Assembly (NCBI GenBank): GCA_003993805.1
Contig: RSEF01000001.1
Coordinates: forward strand, 145,287,407-145,351,406
DNA length: 64,000 bases
Source of the DNA: Himantopus leucocephalus
Taxonomy: Eukaryota > Chordata > Aves > Charadriiformes > Recurvirostridae
Direction of reading: 5' to 3'
In this document: positions 47,103-58,620 of the stretch, piece after piece
How the letters are laid out: the number at the start of each line of letters is the position of its first letter
How positions within the stretch are numbered: position 1 is the stretch's first letter
The notes under the pieces: model-generated
Databases searched by the model: none
Told to the model about the DNA's origin: nothing
The model's input: only the letters and a program-made list of their open reading frames with translations
Made by a program: the position numbers and the translations under genes

Positions 47103-49739
47103 ATGTCCTGGAGCTGAAGGCCCCAAAAGCCCCTGCACTCCCCACTCTGACACTGTCTTTCAGAAAGGTTTCTAAGTTGCTGGGCAGGTAAGCTGGCAGT
47201 AAGTCTCTGAGGTTTCTGAGAAAACCTGGCCGGCAGGAAAGTTTCGAAACCTGCCTGACAGGCAAGGTCACATCGGAGCTTGGGGGAAAGAGGGTGATTG
47301 ACAGAAGATCAGCTGAAAGAAGCATGTTTCCATATAATGTTTTACATCTGAAAAAATCAGCATATTCTAAGATAAAAACGATCTTTTTGAAAATTTCTGT
47401 CACCTCTACTTCAATGGCTATCATCCACCACAATCTTGCTTTCAGCCTTACAAAATTGGATCGCTGTTTGCTTGCTGCAGAAAGTCGTAATTGGAGTAAT
47501 TCCTACAGCAGATTGTTTCTCCAAGCAAGCTTCATTTGGCCACGGAAAATGATATACTATTTAGCTCCACCACGGAGCATGCTATGTCAGATCAGAAATA
47601 TGATAAAAGGAAAATAATCCCATAACATAAAACACTCTCTCTTGAAAACAAAATCTGTGGGATACACGGGTTACATGAGGTGTCCTACAGCTATCAAATA
47701 ACTGAGTGGCAGCAGCTCTGAGATTCCACTCCACTACCTAGACTTTCCCTTTTCACCATGAAGTTTTGCATGAAGAGCTCACCCTACCAGGTTGTAGCGG
47801 TTAAGAAATACCATTGGAAAGAAATCTGCCATCCAAATTTTAATAGAGTTTCAGCCACTTCAAAGCTGTTCATTTCTAACAATTTTAATCCTTTTCAGCC
47901 GTTAGCTGTCTCCCCGCCAAAGTCAAGTCAATTAGTTAAGAAGTTATTAGAAAAGCCCTCAGATATGAAAGCCATGCCTTAAAGTCCAGCTCTTTTGCTG
48001 CCTCTCTCAAAAGACAGGGCTGCTACTTTGGCACGGTTTCAGCTCCTTGGTCTACCTGAAACACAAATACGAAATCAGCCTGACTCATCGGCTTTGTCTG
48101 ATTGCACCCTCCGTCACTGGAAGAGGCTTTCTCCCGGAAAGCAGACGAGCAAGTACCAGTAGAGCAGCAGCCACAGCTTTCGTGCTGGTGACTGAATAAT
48201 GAAGTAGTTGCTTCAGCAGACCTGCTGCGACAAAGTCGTGCCAGATTTTTAATGTCTTCAGGGATGCTGCTGTGCACTAGCCTTGCACAAAAGCCTTGGT
48301 GATCAGTGGCAAGTTCAGTCCTAGTCAATTCTCCGTGCCATGAGTCACCGCTCACCCCAGGGCCAAATGGTGTGTACTGGTTCGCAACTGCTCTCAATGT
48401 GGGGTCCAGTGATTTCCCTGCCAAGAGAAATATTTGGCTTGTCTCTGACTGGAGCCCTGAATGCAAACTCTTATACCTACAGCGTGGGTGAAGAGCGGGG
48501 CCGTGCCCCAGGCCAAAGCAGGGAGTGAACCAACCTGACAGCACAGAAACACCCAGTGAAATTTATTTTCATTTTTGGCCCATCAGCTCCAGTGAGCTTA
48601 TCTCATGCTGCCATACAAGCTGTAACTCATGCCAAGATTCAGAATTTTTGCACTTCTAGGCTTGCTCTGAAGAAAGTCAGGCATCCTGACAGCAGCAATG
48701 CCTGTCCCGGGGGTGCCACCACGGGCACCATGCTCCCTGGATATCCCACGGCCGCGACATGCCAGCCCCAGATGCACCAAGGACAGCTGGCACCCACACT
48801 GCTGCCACGCTCACGGCTGCCAAACAGAAGGGGACCCCTTCCTCCACAGCGGTGAAACGTGGCATTTGCTGCTGATGTGTCCCATCCTCTCACCGAGTCG
48901 CACCTTGACAAACAGCACAAGGGGGTGTAAAGCAAATCCCATCTGTAAGACGCAGCCCTGCGTGATGCATAGGCAACTGTCTACCAGGTCCTTCTATTAA
49001 GCCCATTTGCATCCTAAGGCAAGCTGTCATCAAACTTGGCATTGCAAAATAGAAACTGGCAGGCACCAAAGGCAAGAAGCATGCGCCTGCTGCAAGTACT
49101 TCCTCGCACATCCCTGCATTTTGCATTGCAGCACAGCAGCAAACAATTATATCGAGACACCAAAAATTGCTCAAATTACACATATTTACCCCTACAGTAA
49201 GTCAGAATGGGAGTTGATTCACTCATCACTCCAAAGAAAGTGGATGGAGTGACTAATGCGGAAATGATCATAATTTTCCCTGCCCTTAATTTTGAAACTG
49301 AATTTAAAAACATACAGTCTGATGATGGCAAAAGATGGGTTGTAAATATTTTGATATGGCAGCACGAAAAAGGAGGCTGAGTGCTAAAAGACTTCACAGC
49401 AAGAAGCAGGAAGGGATGCTCTTACTGTACTCGCAATTTTCACACAGATTGTGCAGCATCAGAAAGATATTGTCAAAATAGAAGAAATTTGGTAAATAGC
49501 AAAATAAGCCAGGGCTAGAAGCAAGCTTAAGTGAAAAGACCAGGAGAGCTACCATTTCTGCTGCAGAAATGGTGAAAACATAAGTCTTCAAATTGCAAGT
49601 ACTGTAAAGTGCGAGCAAAAAATAAGCTGTACCACAAGCAGCGGGCACAAAAATTGCTCTTTGCAGCCTGACTTTGCAGTTTAGGCCAAGCAAGAGCCAA
49701 TGGAGACAAACAAAACACCGAGAAGAAACGGAGTCGGTA

Positions 49740-50260
49740 CAAATAACTGTGGCATGGGGGGACGGGATGGCTCTGGCTCCGCACTGCGTATCTGCTCCAG
49801 GGGACAGGGACGGCACAGCCAGAGGACACGGTTGTCCCTGATCTTCTGGGAGACAAAAAGCCGGCGAGATGTGGAGAGAGGAGGCCAGAGAGGGGGGACG
49901 TCACTTGCTTTTTGCCTGCTCTGTTCATCAAGATATCCGCTTCTCCAGAGCGGCGACCATGATCATTCTGACAGGAGTGATAAATCAGGGGGAGGAGAGC
50001 ACCCACCACCTGGCCGCCCGCACCATCATCCCCCAGGCCAGCCCCTCCGCACCTGCAACAGCGCGGGGCACTGCCAGGGCCCCACCAGCCATGTTTCAGC
50101 TCCCGTTCCTTGCCTTGTGCCACAACAGCGACGCAGAGGGGGTGGCTTTGGAGGGAGGTGGGAGTCCCCTGGGCAGGGGTGGGCAGAAGGACACGGGGGC
50201 AGCTGGTCACTGGGGCTGCTACACAGCACTTTGGGCAAGAAATACTCTTACGCAGCCTCG
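49740..50260. promoter_or_regulatory. GC- and CpG-rich block, possible CpG island
   Basis: Roughly 20 CpG by eye over about 420 bases of GC-rich sequence in otherwise AT-rich surroundings. This may be an orphan CpG island or promoter, but no transcript start or exon can be pointed to. GC-rich patches of this sort also occur by chance in avian genomes. Confidence 0.25.
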
Positions 50261-50929
50261 GGGAAGGGAAAGGAGGGAGAAAGGATGGAGCTTTCTCACG
50301 GTCTCTGGCAGCTCAGTCACTGAGCACAACAAGGATCCATTTCCCAGGTTTTGAGGACCCACTAGTAGGCTTTGGGAACAGAAAAAACACCCCATCTCTC
50401 CCCCAGATGTCCACCTGCCATTGGCAGATTTGGAAGAGGCAGGTAGAAAATGTCCTGCATACAGAGGCACAGGCACCCACCATCCCTTCAGCAGCACTCT
50501 CTGTGTGCGTAGTGGATGTTTTCCATGATTCCCTGATGCCCAGAAATGCTAGGCACAGCTGCTTACAGTGACCATTTTGCCCTGAGGCCCAGGACAGCAT
50601 GTAGCAACCCCAGTACCAGAGCAGGACACCGTGGTGCTAGCTGCTGTAGGACCAATGAACGTATACTAATGGTGTAACACCATGGTGATGATGTGAAAGT
50701 CATCGGCCCTGTGCCCTGGCCCTGGGTTGTTGTACTGCTGCGGATGTACCTCGGAAGACAATGTAAGATTGCTGTCTTTCAGATGACTCGGTTATTCCAA
50801 CCAACGCTGAGAAACAGCTACGAAGGGCACGTGGCTGGGATGATGGGTTCGCAGAGTTCTTCAAAGGCTTCACAATGTCATCCTGACCTGTTGAGAGCCT
50901 GATGTTTCAATGCCAACTTCATTAAGCGT

Positions 50930-51260
50930 ACCTCTGTTTCAGATAAGCCCCCAAAACAATCTTTTTTGTGAGTGTTTTAATTTAAGGGAAAAACATCTGG
51001 CTGCTAACGATGCTGTTGTCATTGGAAACATAATTAAGACTTTTGTTTTCATAAATGAAAAATAATGGTGAGTGGTATTCAACAGCCTGAAATCTTTATG
51101 CTGAATGTATAGGAGTCATGATTTTTCTAACGAGATGCCTGTTTGAAGTGTGTTTATATGTCTATAAAGAGAGCTAAATAGCACGTATTGATGTTAATTG
51201 CAGAGCTGACAAGTTGTGCTACCCTGTTATTACGCTGCCCCCTTCCACATGATCCTAATT
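50930..51260. promoter_or_regulatory. Candidate conserved non-coding element
   Basis: Repeat-free AT-rich block with several homeodomain cores (gttttaatttaaggg, aacataattaagac, gatgttaattgcag). Sequence complexity is high compared with the neutral flanks. Conservation is not testable here. Confidence 0.3.
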
Positions 51261-52741
51261 CATAAGCGAGCTGAAAAGTTGTTTTGTTTAGTTTTAAACA
51301 GACCTCCCTCGGTGGGGAAAAGCTCACTGTGGTCTGCAACTGACCCTGAGACGGAGCTCACCAAAGCCTGGCGCTTGCTTGTGGCCCACATTTCAGCTTC
51401 AGAGTGGTTCTGGCGTCCTGGAAGTGAAGCAGATGAGATAGAAAGTGCAACAACTCAAACCTCTTATCTGCCCTGTGCAAAATCCTACTGGGATTTTGGG
51501 TCAAACTCAGCTCTTTATCCAGTCCTCAGAGAAGGAAAGGGTTGGGGGAGGTCTGGGGTTTTTACAGGCGCCACCACCGACTGTAAAAGCAACGCAAACG
51601 AGGGGCTCCGCTAAAGCTCAGTCCCAGGCTCTCTACAAAATCTCTTGACATCGCAGCAACATCATAGCTGCAAGAAGTCAGCTGACATGTATGGGTCTAA
51701 AAAAGACAGTGGATGGTGACAACGAGGGTGATGTGTGTAGGTTTCTGGACCCACAGACAGACTAGCACTGGGGAGGGACCATTTGGTCGTGGCCAACTGC
51801 CTCTACGACTGCGAGTCAGATGAAGAATGTGATCACACCCAAAAATCCACCCAAAGTCTACACTCATTAGAGAAACAGTCTGCAACTGGGAGAGGGCGAA
51901 TGGACCAGCAGATGGGGATGGCAGTACTGCTAACATCTTAACTACGCTGCCGGAAAACCTGGCATTAGGAAGCACTGTAGGTTCTGTGTTTCATCTCCAT
52001 GCTGAAGAGCTGCAACATGCGTGGGCCACATTTTGAAAGCTGGAAGTCTCACCTTGTCACATAAATGCACAAGCTGGAGCGTACAGACATTTGTCAAATA
52101 CCACAGGATTTGCAACTGGAATTGCTGGCCTCACAAGGCTCTCAGTCCATGTAGGAAAAAGGATTTTTAGTTCATTAGTAGGTAGCTACAGGAAGAACTA
52201 CTGAAGTGGGAGAATAATTCTCGGGGAAAATAACAAACAAAGAAGATGGCAAGATGGCAAGAGGTCACAAGAGAAAATGAAGGTTTCCACTGCTGAGGAA
52301 ATGGGAAACTAAGACTTCCTGCTTCTTGCTGGACCAGAAATATCACAACTTCTGCCTCTCTCAAAATACTGCAGAACTTGTGCATTTGGTCTTGTGTGGG
52401 ACGTTGTGTTGACAAAAACAAGGGCAGAAATGGGGCAGAGGAAAGAGCCACCCATAAGTTTTTCATCATCAGACTGGTCTTGGCTGGGGGACATGTAGGT
52501 GAGATGCTCCACCAGTGTTTTATTTACTCCAGCATATTTGCTCAGTAACGCAGGTCCGGGAAGATTATCCTGCTAATACCTCAATGGTATTTCCCTGGTT
52601 TGCCCATTCCTAGTACACAATCATACATTGTCAATTATAACCACGCTCTATTTATAGCTCGCCCCATACAGTTAACGGATACAGACTGAGTGGAGTTTAC
52701 CTTTTCCTTCCTTTGGAGAGGCCTTATTTCACAGGACTGTT

Positions 52742-52837
52742 TTCTCCTTATTCCTCTTGCCCGAGCATGAGGCTATGTGAATACAGATGCCGCNATTCTC
52801 CTTATTCCTCTTGCCCGAGCATGAGGCTATGTGAATA
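52742..52837. repeat. Direct duplication around single-N gap (52794), probable assembly artefact
   Basis: The 42-base string from 52742 (ttctccttattcctcttgcc ..) recurs identically from 52796. It is separated from the N by about 10 diverging bases on the left and one base on the right. This is another contig-end overlap, less tidy than the others. Confidence 0.8.
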
Positions 52838-55800
52838 TGTGCCTGGGGTCTGCAGCATCCTTTCCCTCAGTTTCTTCACAACCCCTGAAGGCATGGAGAA
52901 ACCTCTAAACTCAGTCAAGACAGAGGTGAACATCCATCGTGTGCACCATCAAGGAAGCCTATCAGTTTCATCTATCCTCTGACACAAATGCAACAAAATA
53001 GTGAAGAGGGTCAGGTTGAGCAGAGAGATAGATCACCCTGGTACAGTTATGGTGGAGAAAACACTTTCATTGTGTAGCCATATGTACAAAATCCGGCATG
53101 ATAAAACCTAAAAAAAAACCCCCCAGATAAAACACAAACCACTGGGGGGGGAAAGCACCCTTACTTGGTCTGAAGGAAATCACTCTACTGACAGGGAAGC
53201 ACAGAGGAGCTCGGAGCTTCCTACGCTGTTCTGGTGACTCCCTTTCCAGCTAAGGAAGTCTCAGCATGCCAGCGAGGCCCACGCTTCTTTCCTTCTTTTC
53301 CCCTTCAGAAATGCTTAGATGCTTTTTTGGCATTTGGGGAAACAAAAACTGGCTTCCACATGTGAAAGGAGAAGATGTACTCCTGCAAAGTAATGAGCGT
53401 GTTCAACTCCTACTGACAGAACTGGCTTTTTAAATAATACACTATCTTTGCTGACTGATACATGTGCTGACAGATTATATTATTTGAGAATAACATGCAA
53501 GGAAGTTTATTTAACCGTAATCCAAACAGACAGAGTTAAGGTTAAATGCTATTGTTTGGCTTTTGAGAGATTAAGTTTAGGAATTTACCATTCTCTTGAT
53601 TTTTTTATTTATATAACGTGTCAAACTGTAAAGCCTATCAGTACATGCAGTCAAACAAGATACTTAGCATACACAAGAGGGTGATGTTATAACTTGCAGA
53701 GATGATGACAGTGTCGTTTTTGTATTCAACAGACATGCACCCGGTAGCGCAGGACAGATCTTCCATTTGTTCAATCAACTTAGTTTACAGAAACACAGAT
53801 GAATGATGCTTAGCTGTAACCAAACTCATGCTGTCTTCTATGGCAGGATCCATAGCGACCACTTGTGTACTGCCAAGGGTTTGGTTTAAAACACACACCA
53901 ACACTCTGCAGCAGAGACCCACCAGTGGGAACGAATGTAACAAGACTCCCTCTCGCAGTCTAGGGAGAAACATATACAAGAACATGACAAGGGCAGCCAA
54001 GGAGGTGGCTTAACTCTAAAACTAGCTGACCTTGGGCCATGTCCCATTGAAAGGAAGGCTCTCCACAAGCTGTGAAAGTGATGCTCCTACATATACTCTC
54101 TCCTTACGTACGCATGCCCCCTGGCAGAAGCAGGGACGATGGGGAATCGTTTGGTCAGGGCAACACAAAGGGCCCTCTGCCCTGTTTCTTCTAGGTCAGC
54201 GAGCAAGTGCTGTTGTTAAATTGGGGTTTAACGTATAAACTGCCACTCAGTTGTTTCTGATTGTCCAGAATGTGTCTTTGTTTAAACATGTAAGCCTCCA
54301 TCTGGTACCCATTACCAGCCGGCTTCTTCGTCTTGTGCATGGGTAACGAAACACAGAAGCTTGTAGGGAGGGTGAGCTCGGCTTGTCCACATGGCCCTGC
54401 AGCTCCCTCAAAGAGCCAGCCAGGCGGCCCCAACCGACTGCTCGCCCAGTCGAGGAATCATCTCCATTGCTAAAAGAGGACAATATGTTAATGTTACCAA
54501 AACGCAGGCTCTCCTTTGCTGAGGAAGACGTATCTCTGAGACAGGATTAGCAGACAGTGTGTTCCAGACAAGCATGTTTTAGTAATAACAAGGAATAATC
54601 AAGGGCAGAATGACTGAAGTGGGGTGACCCCAACCCAAAAGGTTCAGATCTGCATTCAGAAGTCCCAAATCTGGACTGCAACACGTGTTTCGCAGACACC
54701 CACCTTTTCTCCTCTCACACACGCATCTATAGGTGTCCACAGCTTGCATCATCATTGTAACATAAATCCACATACTATATTCTGGGTTCACACTCAGACA
54801 TTTGCCTGAAGGGGCTAACAAATTCCAGCCTCCAGTTCTGCCAGGTTCAGCCCCTTTCAGAGGCTGCGTTTCATGTGCCTGCACCAATTACTTCCGAGTT
54901 GACACAAATCCCTGTCACAGCTATCTTTCTTCGAGAAGGGTTTGTGGAACAAAACCCACCACAATCCTATGCTCACAAAAAGGCTTTTTTTCCAACCAGC
55001 AAAGACTGCAAAAACATCGACCTCTCCTGATTATGGCTCCCCAAAACATCCATCCATGATAAAAGTGGCAAAATGAGACAGGTCATTTCCATGTTCAAAC
55101 TGATGCACGTACACGTATTTCTTCAAAACACTCCAGTTTATATATTTGCAGTCAACTGTATAAACACCTGACCTTTGTATCCTCCTAAACTTTGAGCTGG
55201 AGCGCATGCTGTCTGTCACTGAAGGGGACACTCCTATTTTTCCTCTGGCCACCAGGGCACGAGGAGAGCTTAGAAAAGCTGGCTGCTCTGGGAGGACTGC
55301 ACTGGTGCCCCAGCCTTTCAGGTCCCGTCGGCCCATGACACAGCCACTCCTCTGAAAAGCACACCTTTCGTTTGGCTGTATCCCCACCTCCATTCCCCCA
55401 TGGCGGGGGCTGACAGAGACCCACACAAAGGTTTTTGCAGTCTAAGTCCACGGGCTATTTCCAGAACTTCACAGTGCGTTTCTAGAGAGTGGCAACCACA
55501 TTCATACCAGCATGAAAAGGAGAACAGGGAAGAATGAAACTATTCAGAATAATGTGATTTTAAAGATAAATGACAAAGGGCAAACCCCACATTTTTGCAG
55601 TCTGCCGGCTGCTCGTCTTCCTAGATAAAGGATGACCACCACGTTAATAAATCATGTTGGGTCTACTGTTTCTTTCTCTTAGAATAAATTCAGTCACTGA
55701 AATTCATCAATTTCTAAAGTCAGTTGAGTTTCAATAATCATCCCAATGCCATGGATGGGGAGCTCTGTTAATAACTTTTAAAATGGCATTTTGTATTTCA

Positions 55801-58125
55801 AAAATCTGACCCTCAGCATTCACAAGATTGGCCTGAACAATTCATAACACATTAGAGTATTTATTTTATTTAGCTTCTGGTTATTTTTAGACACTGGGGG
55901 ATATATTTTCCAACAATTCTCTGCAACTCCAGGTGTCTAAAGAATTAGAAGAAATCTTTGATAGGCATCACATTAGAAGGAACAGGGGCTAAATAAGGTT
56001 TATTCAAAATAAGAACCCTCAGCAGTGTTGCACTCAGTTGTGGCAAAACGTGTAAAGCCAGGACCAGGACTCTGCCCACCTGTAACCTAGAGATTTCATT
56101 TGATTAGCTGTCACACATCATTTTGTATCAAACAGCTCATTTGGCTATATTTATGGTGGCAAATGGGCACCTGTGCTCCAGACACTCCAGGCCTTGGCTA
56201 TTGCATGCTGTGAGTGTGAACACATGCCTACTCATACTCTGATGGTTTTCTTAAAGCACCAGTTCCTGGAGTCAGGTGATTAAGTGAGAGTCAGTGGTAT
56301 ATTTGAAGGAAAGCAAAGTTTTCAGCTTTCTTGGTTGCAGGGAAAAGCTTATGCCAAATAAAGCTAAGAAATCCGAAAGCAAATTGTTTTGTAAAATGTA
56401 TATAATAACCATGGTAAATTTCTCGTCCTTGAATGACAGGTGTTGGCAAAACTGCTGCAGCCAATTTGCTGGCAAGAATTCTGACTCCTATGATGAGCTT
56501 CGTGAAACACCTATGGACATCAAAGGCTGAAGTGATAAATACATTTGCCTGTTAATACCCACCATGCACTTTCTATGAGATTCTGCTCTCCAATTCTCCA
56601 TTGGCAAAGAAAATCCACCTGCTGTGTTTAAAACACCGCCGTGAGAGTAGGCACAGCGCTGAAATTAATGCAGAAAAGCCTCGCAGCATGCCTTGAACCT
56701 GTCTACCCGGAGTTACAGATGTGGGAGGAGAGGATGTGCAGTTGGTGCACCTGGTGTGCCCAACAACGGGGACACAAGAAGCCATGCAGGAGCGGTCCTG
56801 GGGACCCTGCCCCACAGCACCCCAGGGTGTCCGTGAGGGGGGCAGACAGTGACCCACATGCCAGCCATGCCCTCAGCCCCAAGCCCAAGCAGGCAGTCCA
56901 AAGGCAGAGCTCTGCTCCGCAGCTCCCAACGCGTGGTGCCTTTCCTGGTTTGTACTAAGCTATGGCCATGTTTGATGACACATCGACCAGACGCAGTCCC
57001 TCAAACACCCGTGCCCCCAGCTCAGCAAGGAGCACGCAGCACCAGGACTTTGTGTTTCTCTACACACCTCTTACTCTGGGGCTGCCACTGGGATTCCCAG
57101 GAATTGAGGAGGTGGTGATGACAGACATATATATCTATACACACACACACACACATTTTAGTCAGCCACAAACAACCACTGCAGAAAGGACCTGGTCTGT
57201 TTTTAAGGTGTGCACTAATGAACACCCTTCTCCAGAAACCAATCAACAATACCAGTGGTTTTTAAGGCGACCTTTTGCCTTTCTGTGCGAAACTGAAGCT
57301 GTGGCATGTTGTTCCCGCAGAGCGGGGTTTGCAGGAAAGCTTTTATGGACTGGCTGTTTGTCAAAATGGTAGAGGAAGAAGAAGGAGGAGCCATGAAAAA
57401 TACTCATTTCTAATAAATTCGAGATGGTTTCACATCCCTGAGGCAGACTCATGTTGTTTTTGGCAGGCAGGACATAAAAAATAACACCGAGTCTGTGACT
57501 CGTGAGCAGTTTCCTGCATGGACTGTGGATTTGCTTTGTTTTCTGTTATTATTATTGTTATTGAATGGAGGTTGTGCAAAAGAGCATAGGTGCATGCAAG
57601 GGGGGTGAAGGAGGAAAAAGTTAATCTGTTGTGTCATCACTCTTTTAATTCAAAGCATAGAAACTCGAGGGTTTTTATAGTGTGAGGTCTGATAATGATA
57701 ATCCGGCACCACCTGAACAAACAGTCTGCAGGGCAGTCCATACCACAGCGAGCGGGAAGCGAGTGGAAAGCAAGTGGTCCTCCGCTGGCTCTCTCCTCCT
57801 GCTCCGAAAAAGCTAGTCATGTGAAAAGGGGAATGGGGTGCACACAGCAGCACCCGTTCCATCAGCTGGGCACGCGGGCACTGGGTGAGCCCAGCATATA
57901 ATCAAAAGGCGTCCTTGCAGAGAAAAGCCTGCTGAAAAGCCGGCTTGCCCGAGGCCTTGCCCTCTACCAGCCATGGGTCCAGGGGCAGCCTCCCCTTTTG
58001 GAGGCAAGCACGTGTCTGAACAGGAATAAGCCTGTTGTTAAAAGTGTTTAATGCCTTCCTCACATCAGCATTTACCAAAAAAAAGAGTCAGCAGCAATAA
58101 TGTTTCTCTAACAACTAGTACCTAT
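52838..58125. other. Unique non-coding DNA
   Basis: No gene recognised. A short (AT)n/(AC)8 run is at 57126-57155. Frames of up to 136 codons (56962-57372 plus) run through this simple repeat and are not credible. A C-run/G-run pair is at 53120-53156. A long conserved-looking AT-rich block is listed at 55540-56260. Confidence 0.5.
55540..56260. promoter_or_regulatory. Candidate conserved non-coding element, large
   Basis: About 700 bases of repeat-free AT-rich sequence with dense homeobox/TALE-like and MEF2-like cores (cacgttaataaatcatg, tttcatttgattagctgtca, ttggctatatttatggtgg, tattttatttagcttctgg). It is the longest stretch of this texture in the window. Texture alone suggests a conserved enhancer; no direct evidence. 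Confidence 0.35.
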
Positions 58126-58620
58126 GAAGGGGAATGACCTCAGCTGGGCCATGGAAAGACCAGGTTAGAAAGTACTTAAATGGACAGATGCTCTTAAATC
58201 ATGTGAGACTGAGGAAATTAATCCAAAAGTACTTAGAGAAGTAACAGAAGCAATGATTAACAGGCTCGTTAGTGGTCATCTCTGAGATCTTGTGGATGGG
58301 TGAAGGCCCAGAGGCTGGAAAAGGGTAAACATGAATCCTTGCTTTAAAAGGGGGAGGGAAGGAGGAGCAAGGGAGCTCCTAGTAACACCACGCTGGAAGA
58401 GGCTGCTCATGCCCCGGAGGACAGGATTACAATTCAAGTTGGGAAAACAGTCTGAGAATAATATACTATAATTCAGTTTGGATAAGGGAAAGCTACTGCA
58501 CAACGGCTGGAAGACTCAGCCACACTAATACACAACGGGGAATCACTGGGCCAGCAGCAGCTGTACAGGAGAGGAACCTGTGGGTTATAGCAGAGCACTG
58601 GGGCTCTTGTTTTGCCTGAC
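58126..58620 (+). mobile_element. Degenerate CR1 LINE reverse-transcriptase fragment
   Basis: In forward frame, 58211-58270 reads EEINPKVLREVTEAMINRLV. This lines up with the conserved 'GPDx(I/M)HPRVLREL.D.IA.PL' region at the start of the CR1 RT domain. Further '..GWKRVNMNPCFKRG' (around 58306-58353) aligns with '..DWK.ANV.P.FKKG', with stop codons between. Similarity then weakens; a last echo may be 'gctgtacaggagaggaacct' at about 58558. This is an internal (not 3') CR1 piece, much older than the tails elsewhere in the window. Confidence 0.65.

Larger units (their letters stand above)
47103..52741. other. Unique non-coding DNA with a GC-rich patch
   Basis: GC-rich, CpG-containing patch at about 49740-50260, in which long chance frames on both strands overlap (227 codons minus at 49527-50210, 207 codons plus at 49700-50323). 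Since two strands are open at once with no family signature, I treat both as compositional. The block 50930-51260 is listed separately. No RNA gene recognised. Confidence 0.5.

Noticed and set aside
49527..50323. Overlapping long open frames on both strands (227 and 207 codons)
   Set aside because: Both strands are open at once in a GC-rich patch, with no domain, no splice structure and Pro/Arg/Gly/Ser-biased composition. Best explained by low stop-codon density.
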